Below, piece by piece: positions 46,097 through 54,229 of a stretch of DNA of 64,000 nucleotides. The notes under the pieces are model-generated. The model was not told the DNA's origin. It worked only from the letters and a program-made list of their open reading frames with translations, and ran no database searches. Source of the stretch: Burkholderia sp. BCC1644. GTDB taxonomy: Bacteria; Pseudomonadota; Gammaproteobacteria; Burkholderiales; Burkholderiaceae. The DNA lies in the NCBI RefSeq assembly GCF_902833225.1, contig NZ_CADFEI010000017.1, positions 1-64,000 on the forward strand, written 5' to 3'. Position numbers and translations under genes: made by a program. Numbering within the stretch: the stretch's first letter is position 1; each line of letters opens with the position of its first letter.

Positions 46097-47860
46097 TTAC
46101 AGATCTTCCGATCCGAGCAGCATCTCGGTGATGCCCTTGCCGGCCTGGACCATCGGCCAGACGTTTTCGGTCGGATCGGTCTGGAAGTCGAGAAACACGG
46201 TGCGGTCCTTCAGGCGCAGCGCTTCCTTCAGCGCCGGCTCCACATCCGAGGTCTTTTCGATCCGCATGCCGACATGGCCGTACGCTTCGGCGAGCTTCAC
46301 GAAATCGGGCAGCGCATCCATGTACGAATGCGAATAGCGCTTGCTGTATTCGATCTGCTGCCACTGGCGAACCATGCCGAGATAGCGGTTGTTCAGCGAA
46401 ATGATCTTCACGGGCGTGTCGTACTGCAGGCAGGTCGACAGTTCCTGGATGCACATCTGGATCGAGCCTTCGCCCGTGATGCACAGCACGTCGTCGTCCG
46501 GGTGCGCCATCTTGACGCCCATCGCTGCCGGCAGGCCGAAGCCCATCGTGCCGAGGCCGCCGGAGTTGATCCAGCGACGCGGCTTGTTGAATCGGTAGAA
46601 CTGCGCGGCCCACATCTGGTGCTGGCCGACGTCCGAGCACACGAACGCATTGCCGTCCGTCAGCTCCCACGCCTTCTCCACCACATACTGCGGCTTGATG
46701 ATCTCGCTCTCGCGGTCGAACTTCAGGCAGTCCTTCGCGCGCCAGCCCTCGATGTCCTTCCACCATTGCGCGAGCGCCTCGGTGTCGGGGCCATGCTCGG
46801 CCGTCTGCAGTTGCTCGATGAGCTCCTTCAGCACTTCCTTCACGTCGCCGACGATCGGGATGTCGACCTTCACGCGCTTCGAGATCGACGACGGGTCGAT
46901 GTCGATGTGGATGATCTTGCGCGGACGCGACGCGAAGTGCGCCGGGTCGCCGATCACGCGGTCGTCGAAGCGGGCACCGATCGCGATCAGCACGTCGCAG
47001 TGCTGCATCGCCATGTTCGCTTCGTAGGTGCCGTGCATGCCGAGCATGCCGAGGAATTTCTTGTCCGACGCGCGATAGCCGCCGAGGCCCATCAGCGTGT
47101 TCGTGACCGGGTAGCCGAGCAGGTCCGCGAACTGGTTCAGCTCACGCGACGCGTCGGCGAGGATGATGCCGCCACCCGTGTAGATGTACGGGCGCTTTGC
47201 CGTCAACAGCAGCGACACGGCCTTGCGGATCTGGCCCGAATGGCCCTTCGTGACGGGGTTGTACGAACGCAGCGACACGCTCTTGACGGGCTCGTACTGG
47301 CACGGCGTCTTCGAGATGTCCTTCGGGATGTCGATCAGCACCGGGCCCGGACGGCCGGTACGGGCGATGTAGAACGCCTTCTTGACGGTTTCCGCGAGGT
47401 CGCGCACGTCCTTCACGAGGAAGTTGTGCTTCACGCACGGACGCGTGATGCCGACGGTGTCGCATTCCTGGAAAGCGTCCTGGCCAATCGCAGCAGTCGG
47501 CACCTGGCCGCTGATCACGACCATCGGGATCGAATCCATGTAGGCCGTTGCGATGCCGGTCACCGCGTTGGTGACACCGGGGCCCGACGTCACGAGACAG
47601 ACGCCGACATTGCCGGTGGAACGCGCATACGCATCGGCTGCGTGCACGGCCGCCTGTTCGTGGCGCACCAGCACGTGCTGAATCTTGTCTTGCTTGTACA
47701 GCTCGTCGTAGATGTAGAGAACCGAGCCGCCGGGGTAGCCCCAGATGAATTCGACGTTTTCGTCGGCGAGTGCCTTCATCAGCACGGTGCCGCCGATGGA
47801 GTCGCTATCGGGAGGGGAAAGGGGTTCCGACGTGGAGAATTCCGCGCTGGGCATGTTCAT
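46097..47860 (-). CDS. ilvB: Acetolactate synthase large subunit
   Basis: This 587-residue ThDP enzyme makes acetolactate or acetohydroxybutyrate. It has the catalytic Glu in VRHEQAAVHAADAYARSTG, the FAD-binding middle domain, and the ThDP motif GEGSIQMCIQELSTCLQYDTPVKIISLNN (shown partly: GEGS to NN). Start MNMPSAEFSTSEP at 47860 follows AAAGG; the open frame continues upstream without homology. First gene of ilvBHC. Confidence 0.96.
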   Translation of the reverse strand: MNMPSAEFSTSEPLSPPDSDSIGGTVLMKALADENVEFIWGYPGGSVLYIYDELYKQDKIQHVLVRHEQAAVHAADAYARSTGNVGVCLVTSGPGVTNAVTGIATAYMDSIPMVVISGQVPTAAIGQDAFQECDTVGITRPCVKHNFLVKDVRDLAETVKKAFYIARTGRPGPVLIDIPKDISKTPCQYEPVKSVSLRSYNPVTKGHSGQIRKAVSLLLTAKRPYIYTGGGIILADASRELNQFADLLGYPVTNTLMGLGGYRASDKKFLGMLGMHGTYEANMAMQHCDVLIAIGARFDDRVIGDPAHFASRPRKIIHIDIDPSSISKRVKVDIPIVGDVKEVLKELIEQLQTAEHGPDTEALAQWWKDIEGWRAKDCLKFDRESEIIKPQYVVEKAWELTDGNAFVCSDVGQHQMWAAQFYRFNKPRRWINSGGLGTMGFGLPAAMGVKMAHPDDDVLCITGEGSIQMCIQELSTCLQYDTPVKIISLNNRYLGMVRQWQQIEYSKRYSHSYMDALPDFVKLAEAYGHVGMRIEKTSDVEPALKEALRLKDRTVFLDFQTDPTENVWPMVQAGKGITEMLLGSEDL

Positions 47861-48006
47861 TTTGACCTTTCGAATTTTCGGCAAAAAATTGATCGGGTGC
47901 TCTCTGCCGGGCTTGTGGCTCGGGTTCAAGCGGCGCGTCCAGTTTGAAGGGCGGGCTTCTTGGGCCAGCCTCAAATGAGACCATCACTTCATGTTGCGAA
48001 TCGTTG
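47861..48006 (-). other. ilvB 5' leader, no leader peptide found
   Basis: About 140 nt separate the predicted transcript start from ilvB. I searched it for short ORFs rich in Ile, Val or Leu codons and for a hairpin with a U-run and found neither. The only ORFs are ATGAAGTGA (Met-Lys) and a frame overlapping ilvB that is not rich in branched-chain codons. Attenuation as in E. coli is therefore not evident. Confidence 0.5.
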
Positions 48007-48035
48007 ACGATAGCGGGTCGTGATTGGGTCGTCAA
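48007..48035 (-). promoter_or_regulatory. Promoter of ilvBHC
   Basis: On the minus strand -35 TTGACG (48035-48030), a 17-nt spacer and -10 TATCGT (48012-48007). It is a near-consensus sigma-70 promoter about 140 nt before ilvB, in the region divergent from the sigma factor gene. Confidence 0.85.
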
Positions 48036-48215
48036 GCAAAATATCCCGCACCGCATCATGCACGCCGCCCGGCGCCCCGCCACCGCGGCTCGCGCGCAAC
48101 GTACGGTGCCCAATCCGGTCCCAAGCGGCACGAAAATTTGATAGCATCCGCGGGTTTTACGAAATTTTTCGACCTTTTACACCACGCAGCGGCCCGCAGC
48201 GCATACCTTCACGGA

Positions 48216-48779
48216 ATGGCATCAGACAAGGAACTCGCCGACTTTCTGGCGGGCGTCGAAAGGCGCGCGTTCAAGCAGGCTGCGTACGCCGTGCGTGACG
48301 ACGATGCGTCGCTCGACATCGTGCAGGACGCGATGATCAAGCTTGCGGAAAAGTACGGCGACCGGCCGGCGGCAGAATTGCCGCTGCTTTTTCAGCGGAT
48401 CCTGCAAAACACGATCCACGACTGGTTTCGTCGGCAGAAAGTCCGCAACACCTGGGTCACGCTGTTCTCGTCGCTGAACAATACCGACGACGACGACTTC
48501 GACCCGCTCGAAACACTCGAATCCGCGGACGACAACGCGGGCGTCGAGAGCAGCGAGCACCGCCTCGAAAGAGAGCAGGTTCTGGCCCTGATCGACGAAG
48601 AAATCCAGAAGCTTCCGGCGCGTCAACGGGAAGCGTTCCTGATGCGTTATTGGGAAGATATGGATGTCGCCGAGACTGCCGCCGCAATGGGGTGCTCCGA
48701 AGGCAGTGTGAAAACGCACTGCTCTCGCGCCACTCACACCCTGGCACACGCGCTCAAGGCCAAAGGAATCACGCTATGA
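48216..48779 (+). CDS. ECF-type RNA polymerase sigma factor
   Basis: This 187-residue sigma-70 family protein lacks regions 1 and 3. Region 2 is seen as AYAVRDDDASLDIVQDAMIKLAEKYG, followed by ILQNTIHDWFRRQKVRNTW. Region 4 is LPARQREAFLMRYWEDMDVAETAAAMGCSEGSVKTHCSRA. It starts at the ATG at 48216; a longer frame extends into the ilvB promoter region and is not credible. Its stop overlaps the next gene (ATGA). The following membrane protein may be its anti-sigma factor. Confidence 0.9.
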   Translation: MASDKELADFLAGVERRAFKQAAYAVRDDDASLDIVQDAMIKLAEKYGDRPAAELPLLFQRILQNTIHDWFRRQKVRNTWVTLFSSLNNTDDDDFDPLETLESADDNAGVESSEHRLEREQVLALIDEEIQKLPARQREAFLMRYWEDMDVAETAAAMGCSEGSVKTHCSRATHTLAHALKAKGITL

Positions 48780-49201
48780 GCTCCGCTCCCGAAAACCGAG
48801 AACACGAATTCGCGCTGAAGGTGCGCCGCGCGCTTGACGAGCGCGCGACCGCCCTGCCTGCCGCGACCACCGACCGTCTGGCCGCCGCCCGCCGGGCTGC
48901 GCTCGCGCGCAAGAAGCCCGAAGCCGCGACCGCGCCGGTGTTCGTGCCGGCCTTCGCCGGCGCGGCCGGTGCGTACGGCACGGCGCCCGCGAACCGCCCG
49001 CAGGCGTCGCTCACGCGCCGCCTGCTGCGCGCGTGGCCGCTGGCGCTGCTGCTCGCGGGGCTCGTCGGCATCGCCTACTGGGAAGACATGCAGCGCACCG
49101 CCGAACTCGCCGACATCGACGCGGCGATGCTCAGCGACGACCTGCCGCTCAACGCGTATCTCGATCACGGGTTCAACGCGTATCTTTCGCGCGCTCACTA
49201 A
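48776..49201 (+). CDS. DUF3619 family membrane protein, candidate anti-sigma factor
   Basis: The 141-residue protein has a cytoplasmic N-terminal part of about 85 residues (NREHEFALKVRRALDERATALPA), one transmembrane helix (LLRAWPLALLLAGLVGIAYW) and a short periplasmic tail (LADIDAAMLSDDLPLNAYLDHGFNAYL). It belongs to DUF3619. Its topology and its ATGA overlap with a sigma factor gene match membrane-anchored anti-sigma factors. That role is inference. Confidence 0.85.
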   Translation: MSSAPENREHEFALKVRRALDERATALPAATTDRLAAARRAALARKKPEAATAPVFVPAFAGAAGAYGTAPANRPQASLTRRLLRAWPLALLLAGLVGIAYWEDMQRTAELADIDAAMLSDDLPLNAYLDHGFNAYLSRAH

Positions 49202-49227
49202 CAGACAATAACGAGGGGATCGCACGG

Positions 49228-49989
49228 GTGAGTCAGAAGCGCGGCCTGGCCGTATTTTTCGGATGCGTGATTGCGATCGCCGTTTCCTACGTCGCCACGT
49301 ATTCCCGATTCCACCCGGCCCCCGCGACGACCACCGTCGCGGCCACCAGCCCTGCTGCGCCCGCTTCGGCCGCGACCGGGCCGACCACCGAACTCCCGTC
49401 GCTGCCCCTGCCGCTGCCGGCCGCCACCGGCCCGCTGTCGTGGGCGCGCCTCACGCCGGCCCAGCATGCCGCCCTCGCGCCGTTCGCCGACCAATGGGAC
49501 GGCTTCAGTGACGCCCGCAAGCGGAAATGGCTGAAGATCGCATCGCGTTTCGCGAAGTTGTCGCCCGATGACCAGAAGCGCCTGCAGGACCGGATGGCCG
49601 AATGGGCGAAGATGACGCCCGAGCAGCGCCGCGTTGCGCGCGAGAACTACCAGAGCGCGAAGGAGCTGTCCGCGCAGGCGCGCGAGCGCGCATGGAAGGC
49701 CTACCAGCAGCTCCCCGAGGAACAGAAGGAACGTCTCGCGGCCGCCGAGCGCCGCCGCAAGCCGAGCGTCGTCAGCGCACCGCCGACCGTCGCCGACCGT
49801 GACGTCCGCCGCCTCGTCAATTCACACGAACATCCGGCAAGCGGCGCGGCCGCCGCACCGGCGCCCGCCTCGGCCGGCGCCGCCGCACAGCCGGTACCGG
49901 CGTCGTCGACGGCCGGCACCGCGTCCGCACCGGCCGCGGTGGCACCGGTGTCGCCCGCCGACGCACCGTCGCTGTTCAAGGGCTCCTGA
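49228..49989 (+). CDS. DUF3106 domain protein
   Basis: The 253-residue protein starts at a GTG (49228), with AGGGG about 10 nt upstream. One N-terminal hydrophobic helix (AVFFGCVIAIAVSYVATY) anchors or exports it. A charged alpha-helical DUF3106 domain (about 95-185: FSDARKRKWLKIASRFAKLSPDDQKRLQDR, read in parts; EQRRVARENYQ) carries repeated SPDDQ/TPEQR/LPEEQ units similar to LTXXQ-type proteins. The tail is Ala/Pro-rich. Such repeats resemble periplasmic Spy/CpxP-like stress sensors, which suggests an envelope role for the operon. Confidence 0.82.
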   Translation: MSQKRGLAVFFGCVIAIAVSYVATYSRFHPAPATTTVAATSPAAPASAATGPTTELPSLPLPLPAATGPLSWARLTPAQHAALAPFADQWDGFSDARKRKWLKIASRFAKLSPDDQKRLQDRMAEWAKMTPEQRRVARENYQSAKELSAQARERAWKAYQQLPEEQKERLAAAERRRKPSVVSAPPTVADRDVRRLVNSHEHPASGAAAAPAPASAGAAAQPVPASSTAGTASAPAAVAPVSPADAPSLFKGS

Positions 49990-49995
49990 GCGGCC

Positions 49996-50502
49996 GTGGC
50001 GAACGCCCGCGCACCCGAGATCCCGGCCGCCGCGCCGTCCGTACGGCGGCGCCTCGCCGCGCTGCTTTACGAAGGCGTGCTGCTGTTCGGCGTCGTGTTC
50101 TTCGCGGGGCTCGCATTCAGCCTCGCGACGCAACAACGCAACGGCCTCGTCCATCACAACCTGCTCGCCGCCTGGATCGCGCTCGTCGTCGGCGCGTACT
50201 TCGTGTGGTTCTGGACGCACGGCGGCCAGACGCTGCCGATGAAGACCTGGCGGCTGCGCCTCGAATCGTCGAGCGGCCGGCCGCTGAGCGCCAGTCACGC
50301 GCTCGTGCGCTATGCGCTCGGCTGGCTGTGGTTCCTGCCGCCGCTCGCGCTGCATCCGCTCCTCGGCCTGTCGGTGCCCGTCACGCTCGCGCTCACGGCC
50401 GCCTGGATCGTCATCTGGGCCGGCGCCGCCCGGCTGCATGCCGGCCGCCAGTTCCCGCACGACCGGATCGCGCGCACGCGCGTCGTCGCGATACCGCGCT
50501 GA
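49996..50502 (+). CDS. RDD family membrane protein
   Basis: The 168-residue protein starts at a GTG 6 nt after the previous stop. It has three to four transmembrane helices, with RRLAALLYEGVLLFGVVFF (RDD-like Arg) and the TLPMKTWRLRLESSSGRPLS block typical of the RDD fold. It is the last gene of the sigma factor operon. The RDD family is of uncertain function; some members are Na/H antiporter-like. Confidence 0.85.
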   Translation: MANARAPEIPAAAPSVRRRLAALLYEGVLLFGVVFFAGLAFSLATQQRNGLVHHNLLAAWIALVVGAYFVWFWTHGGQTLPMKTWRLRLESSSGRPLSASHALVRYALGWLWFLPPLALHPLLGLSVPVTLALTAAWIVIWAGAARLHAGRQFPHDRIARTRVVAIPR

Positions 50503-50663
50503 CGCGCCGCATTCGCCAGAGGAATACTGCCCGCCGGACCTTCCGTCGCCCGGCCCGACGGCCTTGCCGGACAACCGTCGCCCGTTCCGTGCGGCAGGTT
50601 ACACAACGCTCCGTGATTCACTGCTAAACACCCTACAGCGGTCGTAATAAGAACGTCTCGTGA

Positions 50664-50681
50664 CTGTCACGGCACAGTCAC
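50664..50681 (+). promoter_or_regulatory. Putative Pho box (PhoB site)
   Basis: CTGTCAC-GGCA-CAGTCAC is two 7-bp repeats spaced by 4 nt, the 18-bp architecture of the Pho box; the first unit agrees fully with the consensus and the second differs at one base. It lies 46 bp before the metallophosphoesterase ATG. The same DNA is also a perfect inverted repeat, CGTGACTGT (50659-50667)/ACAGTCACG (50674-50682), so another dimeric regulator is possible. A clear -10 is not evident downstream (TAATGT at 50703 is a weak candidate). Confidence 0.6.
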
Positions 50682-50727
50682 GCCCGCATGGCGGAATGCC
50701 GGTAATGTCAACCGGCGCGAGTCATGC

Positions 50728-51666
50728 ATGGGCCAGAAAACGTCCGCGACCTCCCTGTTCCGTCACCCTATCGGCGCACGCGCCGCCACCGCCTTCCTGT
50801 CCGGCTCGGCTGCAACCGATGACCTGGCGTCGCAAGAACCGCCTGCCGCGCATTCCACGCAGCACAACGATCCCGACCCGTCCACCCATCGCTACCGCAC
50901 CATCTGGCTGTCCGACATCCACCTCGGCTCGAGCGGCTGCCAGGCGCCGTACCTGCTCGACTTCCTGCGCCACAACGATTCGGAATACCTGTACCTCGTG
51001 GGCGACATCATCGACGGCTGGCAGCTGAAGAAGGGCTGGTACTGGCCGCAGGCGCACAACGACGTCGTGCAGAAGATCCTGCGCAAGGCGCGCAAGGGCA
51101 CGCAGGTCATCTACATCCCCGGCAACCACGACGAAGGCGCGCGGCAGTTCTGCGACCTCGCGTTCGGCGACATCCAGGTGCGCGGCGAGGCGTTCCACAC
51201 GACGCTCGCGGGCAAACGTTTGTGGATCGTGCACGGCGACCTGTTCGACGGCGTGATCCAGCACGCGAAATGGCTCGCGTACCTCGGCGACACGCTGTAC
51301 ACGCTGATCCTCGTGCTGAACCGCTGGTTCAACCGGATCCGCAGCCGGCTCGGCTTCCAGTACTGGTCGCTGTCGCAGTACCTGAAGCACCAGGTCAAGA
51401 ACGCGGTCAACTTCATCTCCCAGTTCGAGACCGTGATGACCGACGAGGCGCGCCGCCGCGGCTGCGACGGCGTCGTGTGCGGCCACATCCACAAGGCGGA
51501 GATCCGCGACATCGACGGCGTGCTGTACTGCAACGACGGCGACTGGGTCGAAAGCCTGTCCGCACTCGTCGAAACGATGGAAGGCGAACTGAAGATCGTC
51601 TACTGGACGGTGATGCGCACCGCACCGTCGGAGACCTCGTCGCGCAAGGCCAAGGCCACTGCCTGA
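50728..51666 (+). CDS. Calcineurin-like metallophosphoesterase (PlcP-like; UDP-diacylglucosamine pyrophosphatase family)
   Basis: The 312-residue protein has a non-conserved N-terminal 55 residues, so the start could be further downstream. A complete binuclear metallophosphoesterase site follows: SDIHLG (Asp63, His65), GDIIDGW (Asp93), GNHDE (Asn133-His134), VHGDLFD (His169) and GHIH (His253, His255). The family is usually annotated as LpxH-like, but the C-terminal part and the partner glycosyltransferase fit PlcP, the phospholipase C-type enzyme that turns phosphatidylethanolamine into diacylglycerol in phosphate-starved Sinorhizobium and marine bacteria. It is followed after 30 nt by an Agt-like gene, and a Pho-box-like site precedes it. 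Confidence 0.82.
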   Translation: MGQKTSATSLFRHPIGARAATAFLSGSAATDDLASQEPPAAHSTQHNDPDPSTHRYRTIWLSDIHLGSSGCQAPYLLDFLRHNDSEYLYLVGDIIDGWQLKKGWYWPQAHNDVVQKILRKARKGTQVIYIPGNHDEGARQFCDLAFGDIQVRGEAFHTTLAGKRLWIVHGDLFDGVIQHAKWLAYLGDTLYTLILVLNRWFNRIRSRLGFQYWSLSQYLKHQVKNAVNFISQFETVMTDEARRRGCDGVVCGHIHKAEIRDIDGVLYCNDGDWVESLSALVETMEGELKIVYWTVMRTAPSETSSRKAKATA

Positions 51667-51696
51667 CACAACCCTACTTACAGGACACAAGCCGCG

Positions 51697-52731
51697 ATGA
51701 AGATCATGATCGTCACCGACGCGTGGGAACCGCAGGTCAACGGCGTCGTGCGCACGCTGAAGAGCACGTCGCGTGAGCTCACGGCGCTCGGCCACCGCGT
51801 CGAACTGCTGACGCCGCTGGAATTCCGCACGGTGCCCTGCCCGACCTACCCCGAGATCCGCCTGTCGATCCTGCCGTACCGCAAGCTGCGCGCGCGGATC
51901 GATGCGTTCGCACCCGATGCGCTGCACATCGCGACCGAAGGCCCGCTCGGCCTCGCCGCGCGGCGCTACGCGCGCTCGCGCAAGCTGCCGTACACGACCG
52001 CGTACCACACGCGCTTCCCGGAATACGTGCAGGCGCGCTTCGGTATCCCGCTGGCGGCGACCTACCGCTTCCTGCACTGGTTCCACGGCCCGTCGCTCGC
52101 GGTGATGGCGCCGACGCCGGTCGTCAAGCAGGACCTCGAAAAATTCGGCTTCACGAACGTCGTGCTGTGGACCCGTGGCGTCGACCTCGAGGTGTTCCGG
52201 CCGATGGAGTCGAAGGTGCTCAACACGGCGCGGCCGATCTTCCTGTACGTGGGCCGCGTCGCGATCGAAAAGAACGTCGAGGCGTTCCTGCGCCTCGACC
52301 TGCCCGGCTCGAAGTGGGTCGCGGGCGAAGGCCCCGCGCTCGCGGAGCTGAAGTCGCGCTATCCGGAGGCGAACTATCTCGGCGTGCTGTCACAGGCCGA
52401 GCTGGCAAAGGTGTATGCTGCGGCCGACGTGTTCGTGTTTCCGAGTCGCACCGACACGTTCGGCCTCGTGCTGCTCGAAGCGCTCGCCTGCGGCACGCCG
52501 GTGGCAGCGTATCCCGTCACGGGACCGATCGACGTGCTCAGCGGCGGTGACGCGGGTTCGATGCACGAGGACCTGCAGGAAGCCTGCCTCGAAGCGCTGA
52601 AGATCGAACGCACGACCGCGCGCGCATGGGCCGAACGCTTCTCGTGGCGCGCGGCGTCCGAGCAGTTCGCGTCGCATCTGAAGCCGCTGCCGAAGACCGC
52701 GTACTCGCCAGCCGAAGGTGCCGCCGTTTGA
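51697..52731 (+). CDS. GT4 glycosyltransferase (Agt-like, candidate diacylglycerol glycosyltransferase)
   Basis: This 344-residue GT-B enzyme has an N-terminal acceptor domain (MKIMIVTDAWEPQVNGVVRT) and a C-terminal nucleotide-sugar domain (FLYVGRVAIEKNVEAFLRL; VFPSRTDTFGLVLLEALACG with the EX7E-like Glu residues). It resembles Agrobacterium Agt, which moves glucose or glucuronate to diacylglycerol under phosphate limitation. Its position between a PlcP-like phosphoesterase and diacylglycerol kinase supports this. No experimental substrate is known to me. The stop overlaps the next start (TTGA). Confidence 0.82.
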   Translation: MKIMIVTDAWEPQVNGVVRTLKSTSRELTALGHRVELLTPLEFRTVPCPTYPEIRLSILPYRKLRARIDAFAPDALHIATEGPLGLAARRYARSRKLPYTTAYHTRFPEYVQARFGIPLAATYRFLHWFHGPSLAVMAPTPVVKQDLEKFGFTNVVLWTRGVDLEVFRPMESKVLNTARPIFLYVGRVAIEKNVEAFLRLDLPGSKWVAGEGPALAELKSRYPEANYLGVLSQAELAKVYAAADVFVFPSRTDTFGLVLLEALACGTPVAAYPVTGPIDVLSGGDAGSMHEDLQEACLEALKIERTTARAWAERFSWRAASEQFASHLKPLPKTAYSPAEGAAV

Positions 52732-53264
52732 AACGAGACCTGAACGACAAGACCCCGCCCCCTGCCTCCACGCCGCAACGGCACCGCCCGTTCGACGAGG
52801 AAGAGCCGCATGCCGAAGCGGACGTGCACGCGCACGAGCCGCTCGGCCCCGACGACCAGTTGTCGCCGCTGCCGCCGAACCCGTACAAGCGCCACCGCGG
52901 CATCACGCGCGCGTGGTACGCCCTCAAGCATTCGCTGAACGGCTTTCGCGTCGCGATCCGCGAGGAAAGCGCGTTTCGCCAGGAGCTCACGCTCGCCGCA
53001 TTGATGCTCCCGATCGGTGCGTTCGCACCGGTGCCCGCCGCGTCGCGCGCGCTGCTGATCGGCTCGGTGCTGCTCGTGCTGATCGTCGAGCTGCTGAACT
53101 CGAGCGTCGAGGCCGCGATCGACCGCATCTCGCTCGAGCGCCACGAACTTTCCAAGCGCGCGAAGGACCTCGGCAGCGCGGCCGTGACGGTCGCACTGTT
53201 CGCATGCGTGACGACGTGGGGCTTCGTGCTCGGCCCGGTCGTCGCGCACTGGCTCGGCTTCTAG
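52728..53264 (+). CDS. dgkA: Diacylglycerol kinase
   Basis: The 178-residue protein starts at a TTG (52728) that overlaps the previous stop in TTGA; no in-frame ATG is better placed. A Pro/Asp-rich N-terminal extension of about 60 residues precedes the DgkA domain. That domain has three membrane helices, the ESAFRQELTLAAL block and the signature ELLNSSVEAAIDRISLE. It phosphorylates diacylglycerol to phosphatidic acid. With PlcP/Agt it would recycle diacylglycerol not used for glycolipid. The extension is longer than in E. coli DgkA (about 120 aa). Confidence 0.88.
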   Translation: MKRDLNDKTPPPASTPQRHRPFDEEEPHAEADVHAHEPLGPDDQLSPLPPNPYKRHRGITRAWYALKHSLNGFRVAIREESAFRQELTLAALMLPIGAFAPVPAASRALLIGSVLLVLIVELLNSSVEAAIDRISLERHELSKRAKDLGSAAVTVALFACVTTWGFVLGPVVAHWLGF

Positions 53265-53370
53265 ACAGGTACCGGGCGCACGCGCCGCGCACCGCCCGCG
53301 TGCGGCGCTGCACCATGCGCGGTGCGGGGCCGCGAACACGAAATGCGCCCGATGTGGCGAAACCCCGGTT

Positions 53371-53376
53371 TATAAT
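53371..53376 (+). promoter_or_regulatory. Putative -10 of the TetR-LOG-SDR operon
   Basis: A consensus TATAAT within GGTTTATAATCG lies about 95 bp upstream of the TetR start. No good -35 is found 17 nt upstream, so an activator or weak -35 would be needed. Confidence 0.35.
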
Positions 53377-53470
53377 CGTCCGCTAGACATAGAACAGCAA
53401 CCCGCGCCGGACGAATCACGCAGCATCGATTGCAGCGCCCGCCAGTCCGGCACACACAGGGCCGGACGAC

Positions 53471-54229
53471 ATGGAAGCGAAACCTCCCCGCCGCACCCGC
53501 GAACGGATTCTCGAGTTGTCGTTGAAACTCTTCAACGAGATCGGCGAGCCGAACGTCACGACCACGACGATCGCCGAGGAAATGGAAATCAGTCCAGGCA
53601 ACCTGTACTACCATTTCCGCAACAAGGACGACATCATCAACAGCATCTTCGCGCAGTTCGAGCAGCAGATCGAACGGCGGCTGCGTTTCCCCGAAGATCA
53701 CCGTCCGACGATCGACGAAACCTGGTCGTACCTGCAGTACATGGCCGATTTCATGTGGACTTACCGGTTCCTGTATCGCGACCTCAACGACCTGCTCGCG
53801 CGCAATCGCACGCTCGAGACGCACTTCAAGCAGATCATCAGCCACAAGGTGCGCTTCGCGCGCGACATGTGCGAGCTGCTCGTGTCCGACGCGGAAATGG
53901 TCGCGACGCCTGCCGAGATCGAAGTCATCGCGACCAACATGGCCGTGATCTCGACGTACTGGCTGTCGTATCAGTACGTGATGCATCCGCGCAAATACAA
54001 CGATCAGGACGCGATCCGCGAGGAACTGCACCAGGTCAGCATGCACGTGATCTCCGTGATGGCGCCGTACCTGCGCGGCCGTTCGCGCCAGCTGTTCGAC
54101 GATCTGGTCTCGGGCAAGCTGCCGAAGCGCCAGTTCACCGACTACCTGCCGCCGCGCGACGGCTCGCCGCGCCCGGCAGACAGCCCCGTCATCACCGGGC
54201 AGGCCCCCGCCAAGGATGCCAAGCAATGA
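53471..54229 (+). CDS. TetR/AcrR family transcriptional regulator
   Basis: This 252-residue regulator has the helix-turn-helix in residues 10-55 (ERILELSLKLFNEIGEPNVT; EMEISPGNLYYHFRNKDDII) and a long all-helical ligand and dimer domain rich in Met and Tyr, ending in a Pro-rich tail. The N-terminus is typical of TetR repressors, though the C-domain is that of the larger subgroup with unknown ligand. Its stop overlaps the next ATG (ATGA). Confidence 0.88.
   Translation: MEAKPPRRTRERILELSLKLFNEIGEPNVTTTTIAEEMEISPGNLYYHFRNKDDIINSIFAQFEQQIERRLRFPEDHRPTIDETWSYLQYMADFMWTYRFLYRDLNDLLARNRTLETHFKQIISHKVRFARDMCELLVSDAEMVATPAEIEVIATNMAVISTYWLSYQYVMHPRKYNDQDAIREELHQVSMHVISVMAPYLRGRSRQLFDDLVSGKLPKRQFTDYLPPRDGSPRPADSPVITGQAPAKDAKQ

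Noticed and set aside
47861..47974. N-terminal extension of ilvB by 38 residues
   Set aside because: It has no homology and no ribosome binding site; the ATG at 47860 has AAAGG.
47805..48131. Small minus-strand ORF upstream of and overlapping ilvB as an ilv leader peptide
   Set aside because: It is not enriched in Ile, Val or Leu codons, it overlaps ilvB, and there is no terminator hairpin.
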